From Pythium myriotylum (taxonomy: Eukaryota > Oomycota > Peronosporomycetes > Pythiales > Pythiaceae), in assembly GCA_023091665.1 (NCBI GenBank), contig JALJCQ010000022.1, forward strand, positions 248,001-312,000: a stretch of DNA of 64,000 bases. Direction: 5' to 3'. Below are positions 19,501-29,000 of this stretch, piece by piece. How positions within the stretch are numbered: position 1 is the first letter of the stretch; each line of letters opens with the position of its first letter. The notes beneath the pieces were generated by a model. The model ran no database searches. It was not told the origin of the DNA and saw only the letters and a list, made by a program, of their open reading frames with translations. The position numbers and the translations under genes were made by a program.

Positions 19501-21759
19501 ATGGGCGACGCGACGCTCGAGGCGCTGATCCCCAAGACGCAGGCGCTGCTGCAGCCGCTGATCGCCAAGCCCAAGCTCGCGGACAAGCTGCTGGCCAAGC
19601 CGCCCTTCCGCTTCCTCCACGACATCTTCTCGGCGGTCGCGCAGTCCACGGGCTTCGGCAAAGGCCTCTACAATGACTTCGAGCTCGACTCGGCCAACAT
19701 CAAGGAGAAGCACCAGAAGACCGGCTACCTCGACAAGATGATCGTCTGCGCCGGCTTCGCGCTCGGCAAAGACGTCGACGTGCGCTCGGCCAAGATCGTC
19801 GCGGGCTTGGAGCCGGAGAACACCAACGTGCTGCTCCAGGATCTCGCAACTGTGGCATCGAACACGACGCTGGATTGGGCCAGGGCTGTGCAGAAAACGC
19901 TGGACAAAGTGCCATCGCTCACACCAGATGGTGGTAGCGCTATAACAGGGAGTGGAGGTGTAGTGCCGGTGCCGCAGGCCGAGGCCAAGGCAGTCGATGC
20001 GGCTTCGACCCGGCCAGCCTCCAAGGAGAAGAGTAGCACACCGTCAGATGCTGACAAGGCTGCAGCTGCGGAAGCTGCAAAGGCCCGAGAACGTGCCAAG
20101 CGAGAGAAAGATGAATCAGAGAAAAAGGAACGCGAGCAGAGAGCTGAGCTACAACGCCAAGAGAGCGAGCTGAACCGCCCCAAGGCTGAAGCCAAGCTCG
20201 ACACTCCGGCCGCTCCGACAGGGTCAGCAGGAGGGAGCCGTAAGAAGTCACAACCTGACAATAACGATATGGACGATGCTGTCCAGCAACAGATTCGCGA
20301 GTGCAATGGAGACTTTGAAAGAACAAAGGATGTAATCGAAAAAATCATCTCGAAGCCCAAGATGGCGGTCAAGCTTCTCAGCAAACCTCCATTTCGCTTT
20401 CTTCACGATATGATCTCCGAGATCACGCGTGTGACGAGCTTCGCTGACGGCCTCTACACCGCTGACGAGCTCGATTCTAACAATATCAAAGAGAAACAGC
20501 CCAAAATCGATTACCTTGCCAAGATCATCTCGTGTGTCAGCGTCCATTTGAATGTTGACATTGACGCAAAGCCAGCCAAGATCGTCGCAGGGTTGGAGCC
20601 AGAGGAAACGAACAAATTTCTGCAACTCCTTGCTGTCGCATGCCGCCATGGTAACTCTGCTGATTCTGTTCAGCGTGTACTGTCGGGAGATGTGGCCCTT
20701 CGCACATCCAGCGCTAACGGGTCGAAGACGTTAAAAAACAAGGCGATCGAGCGTGAGGCAACACCAGAAGCAAAGCTCTCCTCGCGATCATCGACACCAC
20801 AGGAATCCAAGCCGCGGAGTAGTTCGCAAACCGAAAAGGAGGCAAAGGAGCCTGTAGCTCCAGTGGTTCCCCCGATGAAACCGGTTAGGTCAGCGGCGGA
20901 AGATGAAGATGATGGGGGAAACCTGAAATTTCCGACCAACGATGCGAAAGCATCCGCAGACAATGACGACGAGGCGAACCTTCAGCGTGCGCCTGGGACG
21001 AGTGGAGGCTTAGGAACATCTCGGACGTCCCGTCCAACAACAGCACGTCGACGACCACCAAAGCTCAAAGAGAACGTGACTGAGGTCGGACGTATGCACG
21101 TGCCAGATTTGAAGGTTGCTGCCGTCGCCGGAATTATGAAAGACGGTGAAAATGCCGATAGCGACGACGATGGAGCCAATGCAGATAACAATAACACTAG
21201 CGGTAGCCGTCCGTCGAGCTCGTCTTCAACCCACAACGCTGATGACGGTGCGCAGCACGGTCGACTTGTGCGCGAGATCCTAAAGAACGAAGAAGCTGCG
21301 CGAAAAGAACGCGAAGACGAAGAGGCCAAGGAGAATGCCGGAGGTCCAACTCTTGAGAGCGAGACTGGCATTCGGCTGGGGCGACGCAAGAAATCGTTCA
21401 AGGACAAGTCAAACAACGCTGCTTCATCCGCGGCTGAAATGAACGAGTTGCGCGCAAGTATCCAGCGCATCTGCCAGGCAACACTACCAATGGGCAAGGC
21501 TATCGAGTTTGTCCACGAAGACTTGGATGCAATGTCGAAGGAGCTTGACAAGTGGAGGAGAGAGTACGCGAAGAAATGCGACGTATATGAAGAAGAGAAG
21601 AAGAAGACCGAGGAGGCACTTCAACCGCTCCAGATGCAGCTACTCGAGGTCGAAGAGCTAATCAAAGAGCAAGTGCATAAGATCAACACACTCAAGGGAA
21701 CGATCGCCAAGAACGAGGAGAAGACTCAGAAGCTGTTGCGCATGGTCGTGTCAGCGTAG
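19501..21759 (+). CDS. IFT54: IFT54/TRAF3IP1 (intraflagellar transport) with two N-terminal CH-like domains
   Basis: Single-exon protein of 752 residues. Residues about 10-120 form the IFT54 calponin-homology-like domain (KPPFRFLHDIFSAV, NIKEKHQKTGYLDK, KIVAGLEPENTN). A second copy of the same domain lies at about 257-385 (KPPFRFLHDMISEI, NIKEKQPKIDYLAK, KIVAGLEPEETN). A charged, low-complexity middle includes the conserved TEVGRMHVPD and GRLVREILKNEE blocks, and the last ~105 residues (from about 647) are the coiled coil ASIQRICQATLPMGKAIEFV ... KNEEKTQKLLRMV that binds IFT20. IFT54 is an IFT-B subunit needed to build flagella, so its presence implies a flagellated stage. Animal and algal IFT54 have one CH domain; the tandem copy is the notable feature. 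Confidence 0.92.
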   Translation: MGDATLEALIPKTQALLQPLIAKPKLADKLLAKPPFRFLHDIFSAVAQSTGFGKGLYNDFELDSANIKEKHQKTGYLDKMIVCAGFALGKDVDVRSAKIVAGLEPENTNVLLQDLATVASNTTLDWARAVQKTLDKVPSLTPDGGSAITGSGGVVPVPQAEAKAVDAASTRPASKEKSSTPSDADKAAAAEAAKARERAKREKDESEKKEREQRAELQRQESELNRPKAEAKLDTPAAPTGSAGGSRKKSQPDNNDMDDAVQQQIRECNGDFERTKDVIEKIISKPKMAVKLLSKPPFRFLHDMISEITRVTSFADGLYTADELDSNNIKEKQPKIDYLAKIISCVSVHLNVDIDAKPAKIVAGLEPEETNKFLQLLAVACRHGNSADSVQRVLSGDVALRTSSANGSKTLKNKAIEREATPEAKLSSRSSTPQESKPRSSSQTEKEAKEPVAPVVPPMKPVRSAAEDEDDGGNLKFPTNDAKASADNDDEANLQRAPGTSGGLGTSRTSRPTTARRRPPKLKENVTEVGRMHVPDLKVAAVAGIMKDGENADSDDDGANADNNNTSGSRPSSSSSTHNADDGAQHGRLVREILKNEEAARKEREDEEAKENAGGPTLESETGIRLGRRKKSFKDKSNNAASSAAEMNELRASIQRICQATLPMGKAIEFVHEDLDAMSKELDKWRREYAKKCDVYEEEKKKTEEALQPLQMQLLEVEELIKEQVHKINTLKGTIAKNEEKTQKLLRMVVSA

Positions 21760-21898
21760 GCTTCGTAGTAAAACGGCTCATGCAGTGACCGCCTGAGAGG
21801 TTTTGGTTTCTTGGTCTACTTTATTCATCTTTTCGGACACAAGGGAAGCTGTGGTAAAAAAACATCTCTATAAGACACTGCGAGTCAATAGCAGCAGT

Positions 21899-23041
21899 CT
21901 ACTTCCATGGGTATAGGCCGATGAGTCGCGAGCCCAGTGCCGAGAAAACGTGCTCAGAGTACTGCTCTTCGACTTGCTTGTCTCCGAGCGACTTCTGCCA
22001 GTGGTCCGCGGGCAACACTCTCTTCTGGTAGCGACGAAGTTGCTCCTTCGCATAGCGCTCGTTCATGGGTACATTCGGTAGCAGACCTGTATATATAACC
22101 TCGCGAGGACTGTTGCCCGTGTGCTTGTAACTGTTGGCATGAGGAAGCCGCCAGTCGAAAAAGATGACACTGCCAGCCGTCGCGCTGATGTGTTGGTAGC
22201 GGCCGATCAACTCGCGGTCTTCTTGCATTCGCAATGGAGAGAAGTCACCGAGACAGACAGGTGGACGTCCTTCTTCCGACGGCTCGTCATCGCGTTCCTT
22301 GTCTCGAAAGTACTCCTCAAACTCTTTGTGGAAGCCGGGGACGCACTCAAAGCCGCCGGTGTTCGGCTCGGTGTTGTCGGTCAGCACTGTGATGCATTGG
22401 ATGGGGCGCCACCGAGGCACTTCCTTCGACGATTCATAGAGGCGCGTCGGGCAACAGTCGAGGTGGGGTGTGAGCGACCGCTGCATAGTCTTCCGCTTCT
22501 TCTTGGTCGCGCCGTCCGCGTGAAGCTCCGAGATGGCGTCCGGCACGCGGTAGCAGACGCGGTTGATGTACATGAAGCCCTCCTTGCCGTTGAAGGGGCC
22601 GTGGGGGTGCTGGAAGTCGGCGTGATTGCAGGCGTACGTCGCGGACCAGAGGTCGGTCATGGCCGCGAACACGCCGGCGTGCTCGGCCACGCGAAGCCGC
22701 CACGACGGGTAGTAGAGGTCTAGAATGCCGCCAGCACCGCCCGTGCTCGACAGCTTCTTCAGATTGTGGCCCGTGCGGACGAGGTCATCGTGGTCCTGCA
22801 CAAAACACGACCGCGTTGTCAGAAACGAACGAGTGAGTCCCATCGACCTATCGCCACTCACGACGCCGTACTTGGCCAGCTCGCTGTGCAACCCCGCGCG
22901 CGCGGTGGCGACCTCGACTGGCGAAAGCACGTCGGGCACGACCAGCACGCCGTCGCGAATAAACGTGTCGACCTGCGCGGGCGTCAGGAATCGCGCCGGC
23001 ACGTGCGGAGGGCGCGCATCACCGAGCACACTTGACTCCAT
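21899..23041 (-). CDS. phytanoyl-CoA dioxygenase (PhyH) family 2-oxoglutarate oxygenase
   Basis: Fe(II)/2-oxoglutarate oxygenase fold, 358 residues in two exons on the minus strand (23041-22862 and 22795-21899). The N terminus has the PhyH entry motif LTPAQVDTFIRDGVLVVPDV. The iron ligands are probably in TPHLDCCP (H-x-D) and a distal histidine in FFDWRLPHANSYKHTG, with the adjacent arginine/serine region for 2-oxoglutarate. The 66-bp intron (22861-22796) starts GTGAGT and ends GTGCAG; it is a multiple of three and stop-free, so an unspliced ORF of 380 residues also exists. The substrate is unknown. Confidence 0.83.
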   Translation of the reverse strand: MESSVLGDARPPHVPARFLTPAQVDTFIRDGVLVVPDVLSPVEVATARAGLHSELAKYGVVSGDRSMGLTRSFLTTRSCFVQDHDDLVRTGHNLKKLSSTGGAGGILDLYYPSWRLRVAEHAGVFAAMTDLWSATYACNHADFQHPHGPFNGKEGFMYINRVCYRVPDAISELHADGATKKKRKTMQRSLTPHLDCCPTRLYESSKEVPRWRPIQCITVLTDNTEPNTGGFECVPGFHKEFEEYFRDKERDDEPSEEGRPPVCLGDFSPLRMQEDRELIGRYQHISATAGSVIFFDWRLPHANSYKHTGNSPREVIYTGLLPNVPMNERYAKEQLRRYQKRVLPADHWQKSLGDKQVEEQYSEHVFSALGSRLIGLYPWK

Positions 23042-23405
23042 TGCTCGGTTGGTTGGAACAATAGGGACGATCCTCTATTTGAGGCAAAAAATTTCAAAAA
23101 AGTGTTTTTGTCTCAAAAAGAGTATTTTACTGGAGACCATCATACAGGCGCTGGTGGGGGGGGGGGGGGGGGGGGCTCGCCCATTGGTTATTGTTGAATA
23201 CCCCCCCCCCCAAGCGACCCAAACCGTGTTTCTTCCACTGAAGCTGGAACATGAGAATTCGGATTTTGGCCGAATCAGATTATGGTGGGTCCAGTATTGG
23301 AAGCACAGACTTCTATTAGGGTGAATTTTGGTCAGACGGTACAAAAACCATATGGGAATGTGAAGGGATATACTATATCAGTCAGTTCAAGATACTCAGT
23401 TCTAT
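23042..23405. other. host flank left of the array with a G20 tract and a C11 tract
   Basis: Upstream region of the PhyH gene. A run of 20 G lies at 23156-23175 and a run of 11 C at 23201-23211, with 25 bases between, so the strand could fold back G against C or form G-quadruplex structure. No gene is seen. Confidence 0.6.
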
Positions 23406-23582
23406 ATCTTACAAGCGAATACCACCTGTCTTCAAAACCGCCTGAATAGAGAGCTTTTCAACCTAACCCTAAAACACCTGTCGACACAAATGTATTGAAG
23501 GTCACTATAATGAAACAATAATTCTTGAATAGAAGGTCGTCGCCTATGAGAATACTTCGCTTGTAAGATATAGAACTGAGTA
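23393..23582. repeat. 27-bp inverted repeat (MITE-like or cruciform)
   Basis: Arms at 23393-23419 and 23556-23582 are perfect reverse complements over 27 bases and enclose 136 bp of AT-rich sequence. The left edge of the tandem array (23406) falls inside the left arm, so copies 2-4 retain only the inner half of that arm. Confidence 0.85.
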
Positions 23583-23946
23583 CATGCAGCGGACCGTGGT
23601 CGACCATGGTTGCTGTGCCCAAAGCGATTCCCTTGTGGTCGTGCCTGGTTTGGGGTTTCAGCATGAATGCGTGTATGCTGCAGTCCTCGAGGATGCGGGG
23701 GATCTCCATCCCGTTCGCGTGCGCCTCGAGCGCCTTCTTCAGGTCTTCCTCCGTCCAGAGCTTGCGGCGCTGAACCATCGTTGCGATATGGTCTCTTCGA
23801 ATAGGCAAAAGTGCAAAACGAGGGCCCACCTCGCGAGCCATGGGGGCATCGTCTTCGCGCATTTTTTTTTTGCGCGGAACGAGTGTGCTCAATGAGCGCT
23901 TTGGCTTGCCGACAACCATAAACCGCTGCGCCAAAAATCCCGCCAA
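23458..23946 (-). pseudogene. possible remnant of a Psq/pogo-type HTH transposase (also in units 2-4)
   Basis: A 162-codon minus-strand frame contains RRKLWTEEDLKKALEAHANG, similar to the first helices of the Psq/CENP-B-type HTH of pogo-like transposases. What follows does not continue the domain convincingly and the frame ends in AT-rich DNA. Read as a decayed fragment; identical frames lie at 30373-30861, 37288-37776 and 44203-44691. Confidence 0.3.
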
Positions 23947-23988
23947 TGAACGGACTCGATTTGCCTATACGATTCATCGATTGGCTAA

Positions 23989-24082
23989 GAGCATCTCCAC
24001 CGGTCACTGCAAATCGCCCCTGTAAAAGTGTTTTCAGTGATATTTTTCCCGGAGAGAAATTTATTTTCCCACCGGTCACCGA
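23989..24082. mobile_element. candidate left end of a Harbinger element, split by the retrotransposon
   Basis: The sequence TAA followed by GAGCATCTCCACCGG resembles a PIF/Harbinger terminus next to its 3-bp TWA target duplication. Removing the retroelement and one ACCGA joins 24082 to 52120, just upstream of the Harbinger genes. A matching right terminus was not found, so the boundary is tentative. Confidence 0.3.
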
Positions 24083-24385
24083 TGTAGCGGTCCACGTGAC
24101 CACTACACAGCACTTCGCTTGGAGGAAGTGAGAGCAGCCGCTCCGAGTCGACCCCTGTCGACGAGCGCCAAAGACTTGGCAAAAGGCGAACTGCCATATA
24201 TTAATCCTCTCTGAGGATTAACCCTAGAGCCCTATATCCCTGGTAAATAAACCGGGGATATTACCTACTGAAATCTGATAAACCTGAGTCACTACTTAGG
24301 GTAACTTTTCCCCTAAGTGGACCACCCTAATTATGTAACCACACTACCTATGTAACTGCAAGTATAACTTGTGTACCCCGCTACA
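24083..24385 (-). repeat. 3' LTR of unit 1
   Basis: 303-bp LTR with terminal inverted TGTAGCGG/CCGCTACA and 5' TG...CA 3' ends. It is preceded by ACCGA. It contains three successive hairpins: arms TTAATCCTC/GAGGATTAA (24201-24221), a 10-bp stem with one mismatch (24235-24260) and CTTAGGG/CCCTAAG (24295-24317). The element is read on the minus strand, so this left LTR is the 3' one. Confidence 0.95.
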
Positions 24386-24398
24386 CCACCCCCACCCA
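24386..24398 (-). promoter_or_regulatory. polypurine tract next to the 3' LTR
   Basis: On the minus strand the bases directly before the 3' LTR read GGGTGGGGGTGG, a purine-rich primer site for plus-strand DNA synthesis. The same tract precedes the LTRs of the other units. Confidence 0.7.
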
Positions 24399-24595
24399 AA
24401 ATAGAAGACCGGGGGTTTAATGGAGCAGGTCACGGTACAAAGAGAGAGCGAGAGAGGGAGAAGAAGGAAAAACCGAGAGAAGCACCAAGACGAGAGCGCG
24501 CCGCCCGCGCACGGAGATTTCCGAAGGCCGTCCGCAGTCGGCACGGTAGCGCGGAGCGCCGCGAGCAGCACAACACAAGCTGCGACAAGGGACGC

Positions 24596-26047
24596 ATGTC
24601 CACCCCAAGAGCCGCAGCGGCCGCTGCCGACCCCGGCCCCAACGACGACGAAGACCAACCGATGAGCTCACCACCTCCGGCGGAGTCACCGCCACGCCCG
24701 CGCGACCGCGCGCTCGAAGACGTCGAGGAAGGCGAAGTTCGCGGGCGTGCCGACGCAAAGACGATGACGCCCAGCGAGTATCGCGAGCGGAAGACCGCCC
24801 CACCGACCCACGACGAAGAGAAACCGCGCGACCCGACGCCGCAAGCTCAAGATGAGTGGGCGCTCGCGCGCGAGGCGCGCCTGCGAGAGCAGCGCCTGCT
24901 GATGGCTCAGCCAAAGGTCACGCACCGTGACATCCGCGATGGCGCGTTCGACAGCCCAGATCGACGGCGCCCAGCGCCTGCGACTCGTCAGGACTCACCC
25001 GTCCGCGTCGCCGACAGGGTGAGCACCTACGACTTCGGCCTGGGTGCTCCCTGTACGATTGGCGAAGCCCTCGCCGAGCGACACATGTCGCGAGCGACAT
25101 TCAACCAGTGGCGCTACCACCAGCGTGGGCCGATCTTCGGCGTGCCGATTATCGTCGAGCCCGGCCGCTCGCCGGATGAGTTCAACACTCAGTTCTGGAG
25201 GTGGGTCGAGCTCACCAAGCGTGTCGACGTGGCGCGGATGCGCAACCCGACGTACGTCGGGGAAGTGAAGAAGCTCCGTGATATGCGAATTCGTTTCGCC
25301 AAGTTGTACGTCGACAACAGAGTCACTGCTGACATTGAAGCTGCGCTTCTGACCCACCCTGTGGGGACTGCTCAAGGTCAACCTTCTCGAGACTCTTCTC
25401 ACCGCACGGCAGATGCCGCAATTGGAACCACTCGGGGTGGTTCCGCTCGTGCTCGCGGAGCAAGTCGAGGCAGTCCTCGCGAAGCACCTGCTCCTCAACC
25501 CACGAACTCTGGGACTTGGGATATCCCAGCCACTTCACCAAGATCTCGCGATTCCCGCGACGCGTACGCACGCGACCAAGCGACTCAACGTGGAAGTGGG
25601 GAGTCCCAGTACGGTCGATCACCGGAAGCGGCTCGCGGATCGGCCGCCGCGCCTTCCGCTTGGTATGGCTACGCAGCCCCTGCGGGTTTATATCCCGCTG
25701 CTGACGCCCAGTATCAGCTCCGACGCGACTTGGTCGATCTCGACGATAGGTCGAGGGAGGCGGATCGGTGGATCCGGTCGAACTTCGACGAGCTGCAGCG
25801 ACTCGCGCCGATCGTCGCAAGACAGGAGGAGGCCCTGTGGACGCTTCATCGTCGCATCGAGCATCTCGAGCGGGAGTGTTTCGACCTCCGCAAACAGCTT
25901 GGCTTCCAGCAGGGACGGCGTCCTCGTTCGCGATCTCGATCGCCTGCGTCGGTACGCTCGTGGTCGGCGACAAGCCATCAGGGAAGTCGCCGCTCGGGAC
26001 CTCACCCGACTCCTCCTCCGTCTCCACGGGACGAAGGTACGGCTTAA
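24596..26047 (+). CDS. antisense ORF of the retroelement, unit 1
   Basis: A 483-codon plus-strand frame (open from 24371, inside the LTR) runs against the direction of gag-pol. The first 727 bp lie between the polypurine tract and the pol stop; the last 725 bp overlap the linker and chromodomain end of pol in antisense. The protein is rich in Arg, Pro, Ser and acidic residues, has a compact central block (TYDFGLGAPCTIGEALAERH, RATFNQWRYHQRGPIFG, FWRWVELTKR) and a predicted coiled coil near the end (IVARQEEALWTLHRRIEHLE), then an Arg/Ser-rich tail. Function is unknown. Antisense ORFs between pol and the 3' LTR are known from plant Ty3/gypsy lineages, but no relationship was testable here. A non-coding shadow of GC-rich DNA remains possible for the overlapped half. 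Confidence 0.5.
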   Translation: MSTPRAAAAAADPGPNDDEDQPMSSPPPAESPPRPRDRALEDVEEGEVRGRADAKTMTPSEYRERKTAPPTHDEEKPRDPTPQAQDEWALAREARLREQRLLMAQPKVTHRDIRDGAFDSPDRRRPAPATRQDSPVRVADRVSTYDFGLGAPCTIGEALAERHMSRATFNQWRYHQRGPIFGVPIIVEPGRSPDEFNTQFWRWVELTKRVDVARMRNPTYVGEVKKLRDMRIRFAKLYVDNRVTADIEAALLTHPVGTAQGQPSRDSSHRTADAAIGTTRGGSARARGASRGSPREAPAPQPTNSGTWDIPATSPRSRDSRDAYARDQATQRGSGESQYGRSPEAARGSAAAPSAWYGYAAPAGLYPAADAQYQLRRDLVDLDDRSREADRWIRSNFDELQRLAPIVARQEEALWTLHRRIEHLERECFDLRKQLGFQQGRRPRSRSRSPASVRSWSATSHQGSRRSGPHPTPPPSPRDEGTA

Positions 26048-29000
26048 GTAAGCCCACGTAAAACGTCGGATGCGTCTGGATCCAGCTTGGCAGATCCAGA
26101 CGATAGGAGTTGCCACTCCTCTTCACCACTTTGAAGGGGCCGATGAACCTCGGTAACAGCTTCGTGCTGTCGAGACGCGAGACCGCGTTCTGAGAGAAGT
26201 TCTTCGTATTGACTAATACAAAGTCCCCTTCTTTAAACACCATTGTGTTCTTGCGACCTCGCTTGTCTGCCTGTTCTTTTTGCAGATCTTGGGCAGCAGC
26301 CATGGCGTCTCGTACGCGTGAGACAACGTTAACACGTGTCGTCAGGAAGTCATCCAACTTGCGGCGTTCCGCGATCTTGGGTATCCCATTGAGTTGGGCA
26401 GCAAGGAGTTGCCGAGCTCCACTTGAGCCAGCCTCGAACTCACCCATGAGGCAAAGAGGGAGAGCCGGATGGCGGAGACCATTCACATAGAATGGAGACA
26501 AGCCTGTCGAGGCATGAACAGAATTGTTCATGGCGAACTCCACCATGGGGAGGTGATCGCACCACGAGAGCGGATCGCTCGCGCAATATGAGCGGAGGAT
26601 ATCCTCGACAACGCGATTGGCGCGCTCGGTCTGACCGTCGGTCTCCGGATGATCCGCGGTCGACATGTCGAGCCTGGACCCCAGGATTTGGAAGAGTCCT
26701 TCCCAAAAATCACTCGTGAACCTGGGATCCCGATCGGAGACGATCGAATCGGGTAACCCGTGATGACGGAATACGACGTCAACGAACAGTCGTGCACAGT
26801 CGAGACCTGTGCAGGTGTCAGACACCGGGGCAAGATGGACCATCTTGCTGAGACGGTCAACAAAGACCAGCACACCGTTGTGCCCTCTGGACGTTCTCGG
26901 CATGCCGAAGAAGAAGTCCATGCTCACAGAGCGCCAGCAATCGCTGGGGACAGGCAAGCTTTGGAGCGGCGCCTGGGAGTGTGCACTTGGCTTCACTCGC
27001 TGACACACGTCACATGTGCGGACATACCGCGATACCCACTTGTACATCTTGGGCCACCAAAACCTTGGGCTGAGAAGCGAGTACGTCTTCTCACGGCCGA
27101 GATGGCCAGCTCCGGGAGCATCGTGAACGCCGTGAGCGATCACATATCGTAAATCCTCATCTGAGGGTACTACGATGCGATCTTCTTCGCCAGGCGACGT
27201 CTGATACCTCAGGAGGCCGTCGCGGAAAGAGTAACGATGTACTCGAGCCCGAACGCGGGGAGCAAGAGACTTCGCAGCGTGCGGGTCCTGAAGCGCGCGA
27301 ATGATCGCTGCACACTGTGCATCGCCCTCATAGGCATCACGAATCAGTTCGTAGACATCAGACACTACTGATGTGAGATGATTCATCTCGTAGTCGGGAC
27401 GCCGAGAGAGTGCGTCAGCGAGCACGTTAAGCCGACCCGGCTTGTACTCAACTGAGAAGTTGTATTCTGAGAAGAATGACAACCAGCGAGCCATTCGCGG
27501 CGACAAGTGTGGGGACTGTGTCGCTGTGCGTAGAGACGCATGGTCCGTATAGACCACGAACGGCGACGCGCCGAGAAGGTGAACGCGGAATTTCACCAGG
27601 GCGTACTTCATCGCCAACAACTCCTTGTCGTGAACTGGATAGTCCTTCTCGGCCGCTTGGAGCTGCCGAGACTGGTAAGAGACGACTCTCTCATGACCCT
27701 CTTGGTCCTTCTGCAGCAGTGCACAGCCGATCGCATAATCGGAGGCGTCGCAGACGACGCCATACGGAGCTGAGTCATCCGGCAACGCCAGGATCGGCGC
27801 TTGGAGGAGACTCTCCTTGATCCTTTGGAAGGCCGCTTCCGTGTCGTGGGACCACGACCAATCAACGTCGTTCTTGAGCAGCTGAGTCAGCGGCCGAGCC
27901 ATTTCGGCATAGTTCTTCGTGAACCTGTGCAAGTAGTTGGCGAGACCCAACCACTTGCGTAGGTCCTTCACAGACTGTGGCGATGGCCACTCGGCGATTG
28001 CCTTCACCTTCTCGGGATCCGCCCGAACACCGTCGACTCCGACGAAACACCCAAGCACTGGGATCTCTTCGGCACCGAAGATACACTTATCCAAGTTGGC
28101 ATAAAGCTTATGCTCCTCGAGGCATTCGAGAACTTGACGGAGGTGATCCTCATGGAGCGCATCCAAATCACGACCGGGCTCCGGCCTCGTGTGGACGTAG
28201 ATGTCGTCAAAGTACGTCTGCGCGAACGCTCGCAGGGGACGGAACAGATGGGTCACCAAGCGATTGAACGTCGCTGGGGCGTTCGACAGCCCCTGTGGCA
28301 TCACTAGCCACTCCCAGAGCATACCGCTCGGCGTACTGACGGCTGTCTTGGGGATATCCCCACGCTCCATGAGCACTTGGTAATAACCGTCGACCAAGTC
28401 GAGAGAACTGAACTTCTTTGCGCCGGACATCCGGTGGATGATCACATCCTTCCGAGGGATCGGAGTGGACGCAGGAATCGTCTGCGCGTTCAACTTGTTG
28501 TACGCGTGGACAATCCTCCACTTGCCATTTGGCTTGCGCACACAGAACGTTGGTGCGCTGTGAGGCGAGACGCTCTCGCGCACCAGGCCAGCCTTGGCTT
28601 TCTTAGCAAAGAATTCATCAATGAAGTCCGATTGTTCGGCCGGCAGAGCCCACTGGCGAACGGTCGCATAGCTCGAGCCAAGCTTGAGCTTGATCTCGTG
28701 GCGAACGCCACGATCAGGGGGAAGCCCCGCCGGCGGGTTCTTGCTGAGGCAAGTCTCCGCAAACCGCTTGACCAGCGGGTAGAACCGATCCTTCGGATTC
28801 TTGAGGATGGCCGAACCACGGCGAGCGTCAAACTTCTGACGAAACTCAACGAGGACATCCTCGTCAATCACCGTCGAGGTGTTGAGTTGAGCGAGATCTC
28901 GCTCAGATCGGAGGATCACGACCTCAGCGATCTCACCAGCCTTGAGCTCGCGGACGAAATCGTCCATAGGAAGTTCCTCCAAGCTAGTAAGCTCGGAGAA

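Larger units (their letters stand above)
23406..24082. repeat. flank segment of unit 1 (also 30321-30997, 37236-37912, 44151-44827)
   Basis: DNA that lay immediately left of the original insertion and was carried into every unit. It ends with the target duplication ACCGA directly before the LTR. It contains the inner part of the 27-bp inverted repeat, an A/T-rich stretch and, at 23989, a possible Harbinger end. Confidence 0.85.

Noticed and set aside
24371..24595. Start of the antisense ORF at 24371 inside the LTR
   Set aside because: The first 75 codons are low-complexity Arg/Glu and come partly from the LTR; the ATG at 24596 is a more credible start.
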